64,000 bases of DNA, taken from DYJE01 sp964637565 (GTDB lineage Bacteria; Desulfobacterota; Desulfobacteria; Desulfobacterales; Desulfolunaceae). The notes under the pieces are model-generated. The model had not been told where the DNA came from. It did no database searches and was given only the letters and a program-made list of their open reading frames with translations. The stretch spans positions 1 through 64,000 of the forward strand of contig CAZWTY010000009.1 in assembly GCA_964637565.1 (NCBI GenBank), written 5' to 3'. This document shows, in pieces, positions 15,768-25,778 of the stretch. Each line of letters opens with the position of its first letter. The stretch's first letter is position 1. A program made the translations under genes and the position numbers.

Positions 15768-17498
15768 CTATGGCCGTCCGTCACCGGACGCCACTTCATC
15801 CAGCATTTCCCGGGCGTGCTCCAGGGTCTTGTCGGTGATTTTCACGCCGCCCAGCATCCGGGCCAGTTCCTCGACCCGGTCGGATTCGTCAATCTGCCGG
15901 ATCTCGGTCCGGGTGCGGCCTCCGTCCACGAGTTTTTCGATTTTATAGTGATGATCGGCGTATTTGGCGATCTGGGGCAGATGGGTGATGCAGATGATCT
16001 GGTGACTTCCGGACAAGGCCCTGATTTTCTGGCCGACCATCTCCGCGATACGGCCGCCGATGCCGGCGTCCACCTCGTCGAAGATCACGGTTTCCACCGA
16101 ATCCACGCCGGCGAGGATGGCCTTGAGGGCCAGGACCACCCGGGACAATTCGCCGCCCGAGGCGATCCGGGCCAGGGGCCGCAGTTCTTCGCCCACGTTG
16201 GGGGAGATCATGAAACGGGTCTGGTCCAGGCCGGTCTCGCCGATGGCGGAATCTCCGACTTTCAGCCAGGACGACAGGCCGGGAGCTGCGGGAACCTGGG
16301 TCACGGGCACAGCGAAACGTGTTTTCACCATGTCCAGCTCGGCCAGTTCCCGTTCCACAGCCTCGGCAAAACGGACGGCCGCCGCGTTGCGCTGGGCGGA
16401 CAGATCGAGGCAGAGTTTCACCAGCTCTTCGTGTTTCGTTTCAATCTGTTGTTCAAGATCGCCCATGGACGCGGAGAGGTTTTCCAGCGCTTCAAGCTCG
16501 GAACAGATGGTCTGGTAAAGCGCCATCACATCGGCCAGACTGCCCTTGTCCCCGGCGTATTTCCGCTTCAGCTTGTTGAGGGCGTCGATGCGTCCCTCGG
16601 TTTCCTCGAGAAGGGCCGGGTCCGTGGACAGATTGTCGGCGTAGCGCCTCAGGCTCCCCGTGATGTCCTCGATCCGGTAAAGGATGTCCGTCAGGTCTTC
16701 CGACGAGGGTTTCAGCTGGCTGTCCAGCTCGGCCGCCTTGTCCAGGTTCTTGGACACGGCGGCCAGTCGTTCGGACAGGGAGCCGTCCATCAGGTAAAGC
16801 TCGTTCAGGGCCTCCTGGGCAGCCTGGCGCAGGGTTTCTCCGTGCTTCAGACGGAGCCGCTGTTCTTCGAGAATCTCGTCTTCCCGGTCGGTGAGCCTGG
16901 CGTTTTCGATGTCGTTTTTCTGAAAGTTCAGAAACTCCATCTGCTGGATCCGTTTTTTCTCCATGGTTTCGAAATCCGCCAGTTTCCGGATCAGGGGCGT
17001 CAGCTCCAGGTAGGTTTGCGCGACGCGGTTTTTCAGGTCCAGGAGGTTTCCGAACTGGTCCAGCCAGAAAAGGTGCTGATCTTCTTTCAGGAGGCTCTGG
17101 TTGGCGTGCTGCCCCGAGATGCTGGCCAGGTTCTGGGTGATGTCCGCCAGCATCTGCATGGTGGCCATCTTTCCATTGATGTAAATCCTGTGGCGGTCGC
17201 TGGCGGAAATAATCCTCCGGACTAGCAGGTCCCCGTTGCCGTCAAAGCCCAGGGATTCCAGAATCCGGGCCACGGGGCTTCCGGGGTTGAGGGTGAACAG
17301 CGCCTCGATTTCGGCCGATTCTTCACCGGTCCGGATGAACTTCGACGTGGCCCTGTTCCCAAGAATCAGGTTGACGGCGTTGATGATAATAGATTTCCCG
17401 GCCCCGGTTTCCCCGCTCAAAACCGTGAGGCCCGGGCCGAAAGACACGGTGAGGTCGTCGATGATGGCCAGATTCTTTATTGTAAGTTCCGTGAGCAT
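15768..17498 (-). CDS. recN: DNA repair protein RecN
   Basis: SMC-like ATPase (576 aa from this start) that acts in double-strand-break repair. The Walker A motif GETGAGKSIIINAVNLILG lies near residues 30-48. A long coiled coil follows (about 160-360), and the C-terminal half holds the signature ASGGELSRVVLALKAIL and Walker B ETVIFDEVDAGIGG. The protein begins with the canonical MLTELTIKNLAII; an upstream in-frame start at 17669 would add about 57 residues with no family similarity. It lies downstream of an Hpt gene on the same strand (128 nt). Confidence 0.94.
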   Translation of the reverse strand: MLTELTIKNLAIIDDLTVSFGPGLTVLSGETGAGKSIIINAVNLILGNRATSKFIRTGEESAEIEALFTLNPGSPVARILESLGFDGNGDLLVRRIISASDRHRIYINGKMATMQMLADITQNLASISGQHANQSLLKEDQHLFWLDQFGNLLDLKNRVAQTYLELTPLIRKLADFETMEKKRIQQMEFLNFQKNDIENARLTDREDEILEEQRLRLKHGETLRQAAQEALNELYLMDGSLSERLAAVSKNLDKAAELDSQLKPSSEDLTDILYRIEDITGSLRRYADNLSTDPALLEETEGRIDALNKLKRKYAGDKGSLADVMALYQTICSELEALENLSASMGDLEQQIETKHEELVKLCLDLSAQRNAAAVRFAEAVERELAELDMVKTRFAVPVTQVPAAPGLSSWLKVGDSAIGETGLDQTRFMISPNVGEELRPLARIASGGELSRVVLALKAILAGVDSVETVIFDEVDAGIGGRIAEMVGQKIRALSGSHQIICITHLPQIAKYADHHYKIEKLVDGGRTRTEIRQIDESDRVEELARMLGGVKITDKTLEHAREMLDEVASGDGRP

Positions 17499-17626
17499 GG
17501 TCGAGGATCGTCTTGTCCTTGTGATGGTTCTGGTCCGGTGCGGCGGGCCGCCACTGTTCATGGCACAGGTTATGTCACAGGACATGGTTTTTGTAAAGAC
17601 GGGAAAAGAAAGACAAAATCCGGCTG

Positions 17627-17977
17627 TCACACGCTGAATCGCTCGATGAAACGGAAAATTCTTCCGCACTCGTTTTCAAGCCGGTCCAGAAGATCGCGGG
17701 CAGTGTCCATGGAAGACCCTGAGCGTCCCGCCTCCTCAAGTTCAAGGGCCATGTCCGCAGCCTCGAAGGCCGCCAGATAGCGCAGGGTGCCTTTGATGGC
17801 GTGGGCGCTGTATTCAAGGGCCTCATGGTTTCCACCCGCGACGGCGCTGCGGATCTGATCGAGCATATCCGGCGCGTCCCGGGCGAAATCATCCAGGCAC
17901 TCTCGTAAAAGCTCCATGTCATGGTCCATGATTTCAAGCAGTTCGCCCACATGGACAGGGCTGTCGGACTGATCCAT
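17627..17977 (-). CDS. Hpt-domain phosphotransfer protein
   Basis: A 116-aa single-domain histidine phosphotransfer protein. The phospho-acceptor region reads HAIKGTLRYLAA (His near residue 64) within a four-helix bundle, matching the HxxKG core of Hpt domains. GGGAGG lies 7 nt before the ATG at 17977; an upstream in-frame start at 18007 has no ribosome-binding site. It would relay phosphate between receiver domains, and several REC and kinase proteins are encoded just to the right on the other strand. A direct partnership is inference. Confidence 0.85.
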   Translation of the reverse strand: MDQSDSPVHVGELLEIMDHDMELLRECLDDFARDAPDMLDQIRSAVAGGNHEALEYSAHAIKGTLRYLAAFEAADMALELEEAGRSGSSMDTARDLLDRLENECGRIFRFIERFSV

Positions 17978-18338
17978 GAAATACCTCCCGTGGGTGGTCG
18001 GGGCCACTGGGCGGCGATTCCTGCCCAGGCCGTTTTTCTAAAGAGTATACCCCCGTTTTCCGGTTCCGGTCAAAGCGTTTTCCACTAAAACCAGGGGGGC
18101 GGAAAAGAGCGCGGCCCATGTTTCTCCGGAACATCCCCGAAGCAAACTCGGCCCGTTCTTTTTTCGATTTGTACATTTTCCCGCAACTGTGTTAGAAAAA
18201 ATCATTGAAGCCCTGAAGATGATTGTTTTTTTGACCCATTCTTTCCTTTTTTCGGACATGCTTTTTAACCGATGACGGACTGTCGCGATGGCCTATCCCG
18301 CGACATATCCCGATTGATCTGTTCAAGTTGAAACCCGT
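17978..18338. other. Divergent intergenic region between the Hpt gene and the sensor kinase gene
   Basis: 361 bp without a supportable gene. It must contain promoters for both flanking genes. A weak plus-strand candidate is TTGTAC at 18169-18174 with TTAGAA 17 nt later. Nothing else recognisable was found. Confidence 0.5.
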
Positions 18339-21248
18339 ATGCTGCACAAAGCCACCGGTCAAACCGATAACCAGCCCATGCCGCTCCCTTCCGGGCGAAA
18401 CGCTTCTGCTTTGGACGGGCCGGATATGGTGGTTGAGCCTGATTCCCGGGGAAACATGGAACGGCCCGGCCCTTTCCTGTTCGTGGTGTTCTGTGGAGCC
18501 TGCTTTTTTTTCGTGATGGCTTTCCTTCTGAACGAATACAGAATTCATGGCCGGGAAGGCCTGACCCACGGTCGGCAGGCCCTGAACACCACGGCCCGGG
18601 TCGTGGCCATGCAAATCGAGGGTTACTGGAAGGAACGGCACAACCGGCTCGATATCCTGACGCGAAATGCAGGAATCGGTGAGATGCTCCGAAAGCTTGA
18701 AAGTAAGCCCGGGGTTTCAGGCAAACCTCTGATTCCGGATCAGCTCCTGGCTGTCATCCGGGCTTCGGGATTCGACCGGGTGATTGTTTTCGACCGGTCC
18801 GGAACCCGTCGTTTTTCCAGCGGACCTGCCAAAACCGAGGACCCTCTGACCGACGACGGCATTGCCGACGAAATCGAAAAACGGGGGATACTGGGGAAAA
18901 TCATCCAGGCCGGCGGCGTACACTGGCTCGTGTTTCCCCCGGGAAACAAAAGCCCCCTCTTTCTGGTCCAGGGCATCCGGGATGAAAAAGGGGGCCTTGC
19001 GGGATTCCTTGCGGCCGGAATGGACCCTGCGTCGATCCGCGATCTCATCGTGCGGAACGAACAGGCCGCGACGGGGTGCGTGCTGTCTCTCATCGATGGG
19101 CAGGGCCGTCCTGCTCTCGGGGATATCCCTGACTTTTCGCCGTCCGCGTTTCAGAAGAAACAGGAGGCAAACGGGCCGGACATCGTCAACGGGTACAGCG
19201 GAGAACCCGGATCGGACCTTGTGGAGGCCATCCCCGTTTCCATGGCGGGCCTGGATTCCCCAGAGTGGTATGTGGCGGCCCGAAGCACCGATGACGGGTA
19301 TTATCAGAAAATCATGAAAGACCACCGGCTATCCCTGACGGTGGTGGCCGTGGTTTTTCTCCTTTTTTTCATGTTTTTCATGATCCAGACACGGCTTGCC
19401 CTGAGGGAACTCGCCGACAACAGAAATTTCGTCAGGAAGGCCGTCCAGGGTTTCGTGGGGACTCTCGGAAAAGCCGGCCGCCGGGACAGGGTGTTCAAGG
19501 ATCTTGCCACCAGGCTTTCCGACATCCTGGATTTTCTCTCCGGCGCGGCCAAAGGGGATTTCAAAAAGAGGCCCAAGGTCCGGAACGACAAGGACGAGCT
19601 GGGCTTGGCCATCCAGGGAATCTGGGATTATTTCAAGGACGTTCATCACCGGATCGAAAGAATCACCCATGGCGACTACGCCCCGGACGATTCCCTGGAC
19701 CAGCGGGAAGGCGACGAACTGGCCCCCCTGCTGGCCCGCCTCAAGGAAACCCTGAGGAAGATGAACGAGGACGGCTACCGCCAGATCACCGGAACCCATG
19801 TCCAGATGGAACTGATCCGGCAGCTGAGCGGCAACCAGAGCCTGGACCGGATGGCCGAGCAGGTTCTCTCGTTCATATGCGCTTACTCCGGGGCCCAGAT
19901 CGGCGTGGTTTACGTGGTGGACGAGGACGACCAGATCTTTTCCCTGAAAGGGACTTACGGCTGTCTGCGTTCGGACTTTCCCGAGAAAATCCAGTCGGGC
20001 GAGGGGCTGGCCGGGCAAGCGGCGGCCGAGAAGCGCCCCCTTTCCCTTGAAGGTTCCGGAATCGCCGGGCCTCTGGTGAAAACAGGCCTCACCGAAATCA
20101 GCCCCGCGTCGGTGTTCGCCTACCCCTTCCTCTTCGGCGACGAGGTGGTGGCAGTGATGGAGATCGGGGCCATTGGGTTTTTCAAACGGGACGTGACCGA
20201 TATCATCGGAAAGAACAGTGAAAGCGTGGCCATCGGCATTCAGTCGGCCCTTTCGAGGAACCTGACGGAGAAGCTCCTTGAAAAAACCATGAACCAGGCG
20301 GAAAGCCTGCGGAATCAGCAGGAAGAGCTACAAACCGTGAACCAGGAACTGGAAAACCAGACCCGGGCTCTGAAAGAATCCCAGGCCCGGCTCCTGGCAA
20401 GGGAAGAGGAACTCAACAGGGTGAACGAAGCCCTGAGAATCCATTCCCGTAACCTGGAGGAAACCAAGGCCGTTCTCGAAACCAAGGCCGAGGAACTGGC
20501 GAAAAGCAACATGTACAAAACCGAATTCCTCGCCAACATGAGCCACGAACTCAGGACGCCCCTCAACAGCATCATCCTTCTTTCGGGCATCCTCATGGAA
20601 AGGGCGGCGGCCGGGGTGACAGACGACAAGGGCATGGAAAAGATCCGGACTTTTTCATCGGTGATCCAAAACTCGGGCAAGGAGCTCCTGAACCTCATCG
20701 ACGAGGTGCTCGATCTCACCCGTATCGCTTCGGGTGACATGGCGATCAGTCTGACCCGTCACCGCCCGGTTGAAACGGCCCGGGTGATGAAACGGCTCTA
20801 CGAAAAGACGGCCCTTGAAAAGAACATCGACTTCCATGTCCGGATGGGGGACAACCTTCCCGAGACCCTGGTCACCGACGCCCTCCGGCTGGAAAGGATT
20901 CTCAAGATCCTTCTCTCCAATGCCTTCAAGTACACAAGCCAGGGCCGTGTGACCCTGGACATCCGCCAGGCGGATAACGTGGACGGGGTGGAAACCCGGG
21001 GACAACCGATGATTGAATTCGCCGTCAGCGATACAGGGGAAGGCATCCCGGAAAACATGAAGGACGTGGTGTTCGAAGCGTTCAAACAGGTGGATGGTAG
21101 CACCACGAGGAAACACGGAGGGGCGGGGCTCGGCCTGGCCTTGGCCCGTGAATTCGCCCGGCTTCTCCAGGGGGAGATACTCCTTTCCAGCACCGTAGGC
21201 CAGGGCAGCACGTTCAGGCTGTTCCTGCCCGAGAGAGGGTCGAACTAA
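18339..21248 (+). CDS. Membrane sensor histidine kinase (periplasmic sensor, GAF, HisKA, HATPase)
   Basis: A 969-aa kinase. One membrane helix lies at residues about 45-66 and a second at 331-350, enclosing a periplasmic sensor region. A GAF domain (about 490-640) and a coiled coil (645-725) follow. The H-box is FLANMSHELRTPLNS with His near 736. The ATPase has the N-box LSNAFKY, DTGEGIP and GGAGLGLALAR. There is no receiver domain. The start is uncertain: an in-frame ATG at 18456 would place the first helix at the N-terminus. It heads a run of signalling genes on the same strand. Confidence 0.88.
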   Translation: MLHKATGQTDNQPMPLPSGRNASALDGPDMVVEPDSRGNMERPGPFLFVVFCGACFFFVMAFLLNEYRIHGREGLTHGRQALNTTARVVAMQIEGYWKERHNRLDILTRNAGIGEMLRKLESKPGVSGKPLIPDQLLAVIRASGFDRVIVFDRSGTRRFSSGPAKTEDPLTDDGIADEIEKRGILGKIIQAGGVHWLVFPPGNKSPLFLVQGIRDEKGGLAGFLAAGMDPASIRDLIVRNEQAATGCVLSLIDGQGRPALGDIPDFSPSAFQKKQEANGPDIVNGYSGEPGSDLVEAIPVSMAGLDSPEWYVAARSTDDGYYQKIMKDHRLSLTVVAVVFLLFFMFFMIQTRLALRELADNRNFVRKAVQGFVGTLGKAGRRDRVFKDLATRLSDILDFLSGAAKGDFKKRPKVRNDKDELGLAIQGIWDYFKDVHHRIERITHGDYAPDDSLDQREGDELAPLLARLKETLRKMNEDGYRQITGTHVQMELIRQLSGNQSLDRMAEQVLSFICAYSGAQIGVVYVVDEDDQIFSLKGTYGCLRSDFPEKIQSGEGLAGQAAAEKRPLSLEGSGIAGPLVKTGLTEISPASVFAYPFLFGDEVVAVMEIGAIGFFKRDVTDIIGKNSESVAIGIQSALSRNLTEKLLEKTMNQAESLRNQQEELQTVNQELENQTRALKESQARLLAREEELNRVNEALRIHSRNLEETKAVLETKAEELAKSNMYKTEFLANMSHELRTPLNSIILLSGILMERAAAGVTDDKGMEKIRTFSSVIQNSGKELLNLIDEVLDLTRIASGDMAISLTRHRPVETARVMKRLYEKTALEKNIDFHVRMGDNLPETLVTDALRLERILKILLSNAFKYTSQGRVTLDIRQADNVDGVETRGQPMIEFAVSDTGEGIPENMKDVVFEAFKQVDGSTTRKHGGAGLGLALAREFARLLQGEILLSSTVGQGSTFRLFLPERGSN

Positions 21249-21264
21249 AAATACCGATCGGACT

Positions 21265-23286
21265 ATGAATCCCCTGCCGGACGGCCGGACAGGGCTCCGT
21301 TTAAAAAACCGGACAAAAAAGATGACCCGCGAACAAGAAAAAACAGACATTCTCATCGTCGACGACGACAGCCAGCACCTGTTATCCCTTGCCGCCATTC
21401 TCGACAACCCGGGATACCGGATCGTGACGGCCCGAAACGGCAGAAAGGCCCTGGACCTGATCCAGGAACACGATTTCGCCCTGGTGATCCTCGATGTGAA
21501 CCTGCCGGACATGGACGGCTTCGAGGCGGCGGAAAAAATCAGGCTGAGGAAAAAGACCCGGCATGTGCCCATCATGTTCCTCACGGCCCTGCACAGCGAC
21601 GAGTCCTGGGTGTTCAAAGGCTACATGGCCGGCGCGGTGGACTACATGGTGAAACCGGTGGATCCGGTGATCATCGTGTCCAAGGTGAACGTGTTCGCCG
21701 AGCTTCACAGGCTGAGGAAATCCTCGGAACAGAGAGCGGCCGAACGCCTGAAAATGAGCGACACCAAATACCGCAGTTTGTTCGACACCAGCCGGGACGG
21801 CATCGCCTTTCTCAGCCTGGACGGGCAGATCGAACGGGCGAACAAGGCGTACTGCGACATGCTGGGCTACAGCGAACACGAGCTGATCTTCATGACCTAC
21901 CACCAGCACACGCCCCGGAAATGGATCGCCAAGGATCTGGAGATCCTTGAAAAGCAGGTGCTGGTCCGGGATTTTTCCGATGAATACAGAAAGGAGTTCG
22001 TCCGCAAAGACAAGTCGGTGTTTCCGGTCATGGTCCGGCTCTGGCTTGTCCGGGACCCCAAAGGCGAACCCCTGCGGCTCCTCAAGCTGGTCCGGGACGT
22101 GACCGAGCAGACACGGCTGGAAATCCAGCTGAGACAGGCCCAGAAAATGGAGTCCATCGGCACCCTGGCCGGAGGGATCGCCCATGATTTCAACAATATC
22201 CTTGGGGCGATCATCGGCTACGCCCAGCTGGCCCGGTACAACATCAAGGACCAGGAAAAAGCCCTGGCCGACATCGAACACGTCCTGACCGCCTCGAACA
22301 GGGCCAAAGACCTGGTCCGGCATATCCTGGGCTTCAGCCGCCTCACCGAACACCGGATGCAGCCCATCCAGCTCCACCATATCGTCAAGGAGGCGCTGAA
22401 GCTGATCAGGGCCTCGCTTCCCAGCACCATCGAGATCCGCCAGGACATTTCCACGGAAGGCACGTCCATGATGGCCGATCCCACGGAAATCCACCAGGTG
22501 CTGATGAACTTCTGCACCAACTCGCTTCACGCCATGGAAAACACCGGGGGCGTCCTTGCGGTGACCCTGAAACCCGTGGATTCCACCGGCGACGACACCC
22601 GGGAATTTCCGGACCTCAAACCGGGCCCTTATATCCGGCTGACGGTGAGCGACACGGGCTGCGGCATCGACCCCAAACACATCGACCGGATTTTCGACCC
22701 TTATTTCACCACCAAGGAAAAAGACACGGGAACGGGCCTTGGCCTTGCCGTGGTTCACGGCATCATCAAAAACCACGGGGGCGCTGTCCAGGTGAAAAGC
22801 GTCCTGAACCAGGGCACCTCGATGACGGTGATGCTGCCCCGCCTTGAAGCGAAGAAAGTGGAAACAAAACAGTCGGGAGCCACCCCCCTGCCCACGGGCA
22901 AGGAATCCATCCTTTTCGTGGACGACGAAACCTCCCTGGTGGAGATCGAAAAGATGATGCTCCAGCGGCTGGGGTACCGGGTGGTGTCCGAGTCCAGCAG
23001 CCTTAAAGCCTTCAACATCTTCATCAACCGGTCCGACGATTTCGACATGGTGATCACCGACATGACCATGCCCGAAATGACGGGCCTTGAACTGGCCCGG
23101 GGAATCAGTGCCATACGGAAGGACATCCCGATCATCCTGTGCACCGGCTACAACAACAAAATCACCGAAGACATCGCCAGAGACGCCGGCATATCCCGAA
23201 TCTTGATGAAACCCCTTGAAATCAGAGAATTCTCCCAGGCCATCCGGGACCTTCTCGACAAAAGGGCGCAAGAGAAACGCTTTTGA
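21265..23286 (+). CDS. Hybrid REC-PAS-HisKA-HATPase-REC kinase
   Basis: Soluble 673-aa hybrid kinase. The N-terminal receiver has acceptor Asp near 77 (VILDVNLPDMDGF). A PAS domain lies at about 165-285. The H-box GGIAHDFNNILGAIIGY has His near 307, and the ATPase domain includes DTGCGID and GTGLGLAVVHG. A second receiver (about 548-665) has acceptor DMVITDMTMPEMTG. It follows the membrane kinase by 16 nt, so the two may act in series. An alternative start at 21322 removes a poorly conserved 19-residue leader. Confidence 0.9.
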   Translation: MNPLPDGRTGLRLKNRTKKMTREQEKTDILIVDDDSQHLLSLAAILDNPGYRIVTARNGRKALDLIQEHDFALVILDVNLPDMDGFEAAEKIRLRKKTRHVPIMFLTALHSDESWVFKGYMAGAVDYMVKPVDPVIIVSKVNVFAELHRLRKSSEQRAAERLKMSDTKYRSLFDTSRDGIAFLSLDGQIERANKAYCDMLGYSEHELIFMTYHQHTPRKWIAKDLEILEKQVLVRDFSDEYRKEFVRKDKSVFPVMVRLWLVRDPKGEPLRLLKLVRDVTEQTRLEIQLRQAQKMESIGTLAGGIAHDFNNILGAIIGYAQLARYNIKDQEKALADIEHVLTASNRAKDLVRHILGFSRLTEHRMQPIQLHHIVKEALKLIRASLPSTIEIRQDISTEGTSMMADPTEIHQVLMNFCTNSLHAMENTGGVLAVTLKPVDSTGDDTREFPDLKPGPYIRLTVSDTGCGIDPKHIDRIFDPYFTTKEKDTGTGLGLAVVHGIIKNHGGAVQVKSVLNQGTSMTVMLPRLEAKKVETKQSGATPLPTGKESILFVDDETSLVEIEKMMLQRLGYRVVSESSSLKAFNIFINRSDDFDMVITDMTMPEMTGLELARGISAIRKDIPIILCTGYNNKITEDIARDAGISRILMKPLEIREFSQAIRDLLDKRAQEKRF

Positions 23287-23302
23287 CAAGGACCCTTGGA
23301 AT

Positions 23303-24046
23303 ATGACCTTAGAGACCAAAATCCTCATCGTGGACGACCGACCCGAAAACCTGATGTCCCTTGAAGACATCCTGGCCATGCCCGATCTGTCCATCCTCAC
23401 CGCCGATTCAGGCAACACGGCCCTGTCCATGATCCTCGAACACGATTTCGCCCTGGTGCTCATGGATGTCCAGATGCCGGGGATGGACGGATTCGAAACA
23501 GCGGAACTGATCCGCCGGAACAAGCGGAGCCGCCATGTGCCCATCATCTTCATCACGGCCATCGGCCGGGAAGAGCCCCACATGGCCAAGGCCTACGAAG
23601 CGGGAGCCGTGGATTTTCTGTACAAACCCATCAACCCCCAGATCCTGCTCAGCAAGGTCAGGATATTCGTCGAGCTTTACCGCCAGCGCCAGGAACTGGA
23701 AAAGACGGGGTTCGAACTCCGGGAAAAAATTGGCGAGCTGGAAGAGGCCTCCCGGATGATCACCGAACAGCAGGCGGAAATGGTGAAAAAAGAGCGGCTT
23801 AACGCCCTGCTCCAGATGGCCGGCACCACGGCCCACGAACTGAACCAGCCTCTCATGGGGCTTCTCGGGAACATCGAACTCCTTGAAATGAACAAAAACG
23901 ATCCGGATAAGGTGCTGAAGCATATCGGCCGGATCAAGGAAGCCGGAACGCGCATTGCCGACATCGTCAAAAAAATCCAGGCCATCAGCCGCGACAAGAT
24001 CAAATGGCACGACAGCCGGTCGGCCATCATCGACATCGATCAATGA
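23303..24046 (+). CDS. REC-HisKA protein lacking an ATPase domain
   Basis: A 247-aa protein with a receiver domain (residues 1-120, acceptor near 54 in VLMDVQMPGMDGF), a coiled coil (125-165) and a histidine-kinase dimerisation region containing AHELNQPLMGLLGNIELL (His near 178). The protein stops about 70 residues later, with no N, G1, F or G2 boxes of a HATPase. The next gene starts 28 nt downstream with another receiver, so the ATPase is not displaced to another frame. It may be phosphorylated by a neighbouring kinase or act as a phosphotransfer protein. The start at 23303 excludes overlap with the previous gene. Confidence 0.84.
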   Translation: MTLETKILIVDDRPENLMSLEDILAMPDLSILTADSGNTALSMILEHDFALVLMDVQMPGMDGFETAELIRRNKRSRHVPIIFITAIGREEPHMAKAYEAGAVDFLYKPINPQILLSKVRIFVELYRQRQELEKTGFELREKIGELEEASRMITEQQAEMVKKERLNALLQMAGTTAHELNQPLMGLLGNIELLEMNKNDPDKVLKHIGRIKEAGTRIADIVKKIQAISRDKIKWHDSRSAIIDIDQ

Positions 24047-24074
24047 TTAACCGTCATAACAAGGTGCACGAATC

Positions 24075-25778
24075 ATGGATGAAACACGAACGGAAAAACC
24101 GCGCATCCTCATGGTGGACGACAAACCCCTGAACCTTCTGTCCCTCTCCGCCGCCATTCAGGACGAGGGATACGACATTGTCCAGGCCGGATCAGGGAAC
24201 GAGGCCTTGGGGCTCGTGCTCGACCAGGACTTCGCCCTGATTCTTCTGGATGTCCAGATGCCCGGCATGGACGGATTCGAAACGGCGGAATTGATCCGTT
24301 CCAACGTGAAGACACGCCATATCCCCATCATTTTCGTGTCCGCGGTGAGCCAGGAGGACACCCATCTTTTCAAGGGCTACGACGCGGGAGCCGTGGATTA
24401 CCTCTTCAAACCCGTGAACATCTTCATCCTGAAAAGCAAGATCCGGGTGTTCATGGACCTGTACACGCAGAAAAAAGAACGGGAAATCTTGAACGCGAAC
24501 CTTGAAAAGGCCCTGGCCGAAGCTGAAAAAAGGCGCCGAATCATCGACGAGCAGAACGTCCTTCTGAAAGACCTGTCGGTCAAGGACGGGCTGACCGGCC
24601 TTTACAACCACCGCCATATGAACGTGGTCATGGAATCGGAATTCAACCGGTCCATCCGGTATAAAACAGACCTGTCCTGCCTCTTGATGGACATCGACTA
24701 CTTCAAGAGCGTGAACGACACCCTGGGCCATCCCTTCGGGGATCATGTGCTGAAGGTGTTCGCCGATCACCTGAGAGAGCATGTGAGGGATTCGGATTTC
24801 GTGTTCCGGTACGGCGGGGAGGAATTTCTCGTGCTTCTGCCCCAGACAGACCTCAAGGGAGCGGTCACATTGGCCGAAAAATTCAGAAATGACATGGAAA
24901 AGGTGCAATTCCGCCAGGGAGACCTCCAGGCCACGGTGACGGTGAGCATCGGGGTGGCGTCGATCTACCTCCACCACCCCACGGTCTACAGTGAACTGAT
25001 CTCCTATGCGGATCAGGCCCTTTTCGTGGCCAAGGCCGAAGGGCGGAACAGGACCCAGGTCTACGAGAAAGGGGCCATGGACCCGTCGCTCAGGAACATG
25101 CCCAAGAACCAGAGGATCCAGATCGTCAAAGACAGCATCACCGCCGTTCTCACCAAGACCAAGAAAGCGTCGGTGGCGTCCCTGGAACTTCTGGTCCGGG
25201 ATTCGGGAAGCGCGAAGTCCGGGCAGAGAAGCCGGATGCTCCGGGAATACCTGACGCTCATGGGTTACAGGATGAACCTGCCGGCCCAGGTGGTGGACAC
25301 CTTCAGGCTGGCCGCCACCATCCACGACTGTTTCCTGTCCATGGTAGGGGGAATCGAGGACCAAGGCAATCCGGAAGATCCTGCCCACGGCCCGTATCTC
25401 ATGGCCGAACTGACGGAGAAGTTCGATTTTTTCGCCGACGAAAGGGAAGTGCTTCTGGCCCACAACGAGCACTACGACGGCACCGGCCTGCCCCTGGGGC
25501 TTGAAAAGGACCAGATCCCCATGGGCGCCCGGATTTTTTCCATCGCCGAAACCTTCGTCAGCCTCTGCCTGGAACTGGAATCAGGCGAGACGGGCCTGGA
25601 CGAGGCGGTGCTGGCCCTGGCCGAAAAAGCGGGAACCATCTTGGACCCCCACTATGTGGGTCTGTTTCTCAAGAGTGTGTCGGAGTGTGAACCCCACAAG
25701 ATCTCCAGACAGACTCTGAAGCAGGCTGAAAAATTAATCCGGGACCGGTCCGGTGAGACCGGGGGAGGTCAGCCATGA
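24075..25778 (+). CDS. REC-GGDEF response regulator with degenerate HD-GYP-like C-terminus
   Basis: A 567-aa protein. The receiver has acceptor Asp near 58 (ILLDVQMPGMDGF). A coiled coil leads to a GGDEF domain (about 165-335) whose active-site loop GGEEF and the metal-site LMDIDYFKSVND are intact, so it should make c-di-GMP. The last 200 residues resemble an HD-GYP phosphodiesterase (ATIHDCF near 416, HNEHYDGTGLP near 463, IPMGARIFSIAETF), but GYP reads GLP and the later aspartates are lost, so it is probably inactive or regulatory. Its stop overlaps the HDOD gene start. Confidence 0.87.
   Translation: MDETRTEKPRILMVDDKPLNLLSLSAAIQDEGYDIVQAGSGNEALGLVLDQDFALILLDVQMPGMDGFETAELIRSNVKTRHIPIIFVSAVSQEDTHLFKGYDAGAVDYLFKPVNIFILKSKIRVFMDLYTQKKEREILNANLEKALAEAEKRRRIIDEQNVLLKDLSVKDGLTGLYNHRHMNVVMESEFNRSIRYKTDLSCLLMDIDYFKSVNDTLGHPFGDHVLKVFADHLREHVRDSDFVFRYGGEEFLVLLPQTDLKGAVTLAEKFRNDMEKVQFRQGDLQATVTVSIGVASIYLHHPTVYSELISYADQALFVAKAEGRNRTQVYEKGAMDPSLRNMPKNQRIQIVKDSITAVLTKTKKASVASLELLVRDSGSAKSGQRSRMLREYLTLMGYRMNLPAQVVDTFRLAATIHDCFLSMVGGIEDQGNPEDPAHGPYLMAELTEKFDFFADEREVLLAHNEHYDGTGLPLGLEKDQIPMGARIFSIAETFVSLCLELESGETGLDEAVLALAEKAGTILDPHYVGLFLKSVSECEPHKISRQTLKQAEKLIRDRSGETGGGQP

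Noticed and set aside
15681..15770. attC-like ends after the PIN toxin (GCCGAACGA and TCGTTGGGC), suggesting an integron cassette
   Set aside because: The two core-like sites are only about 32 nt apart, too short for an attC site; one base of the GCCGAAC site breaks the consensus, and no integrase or further cassette is seen.
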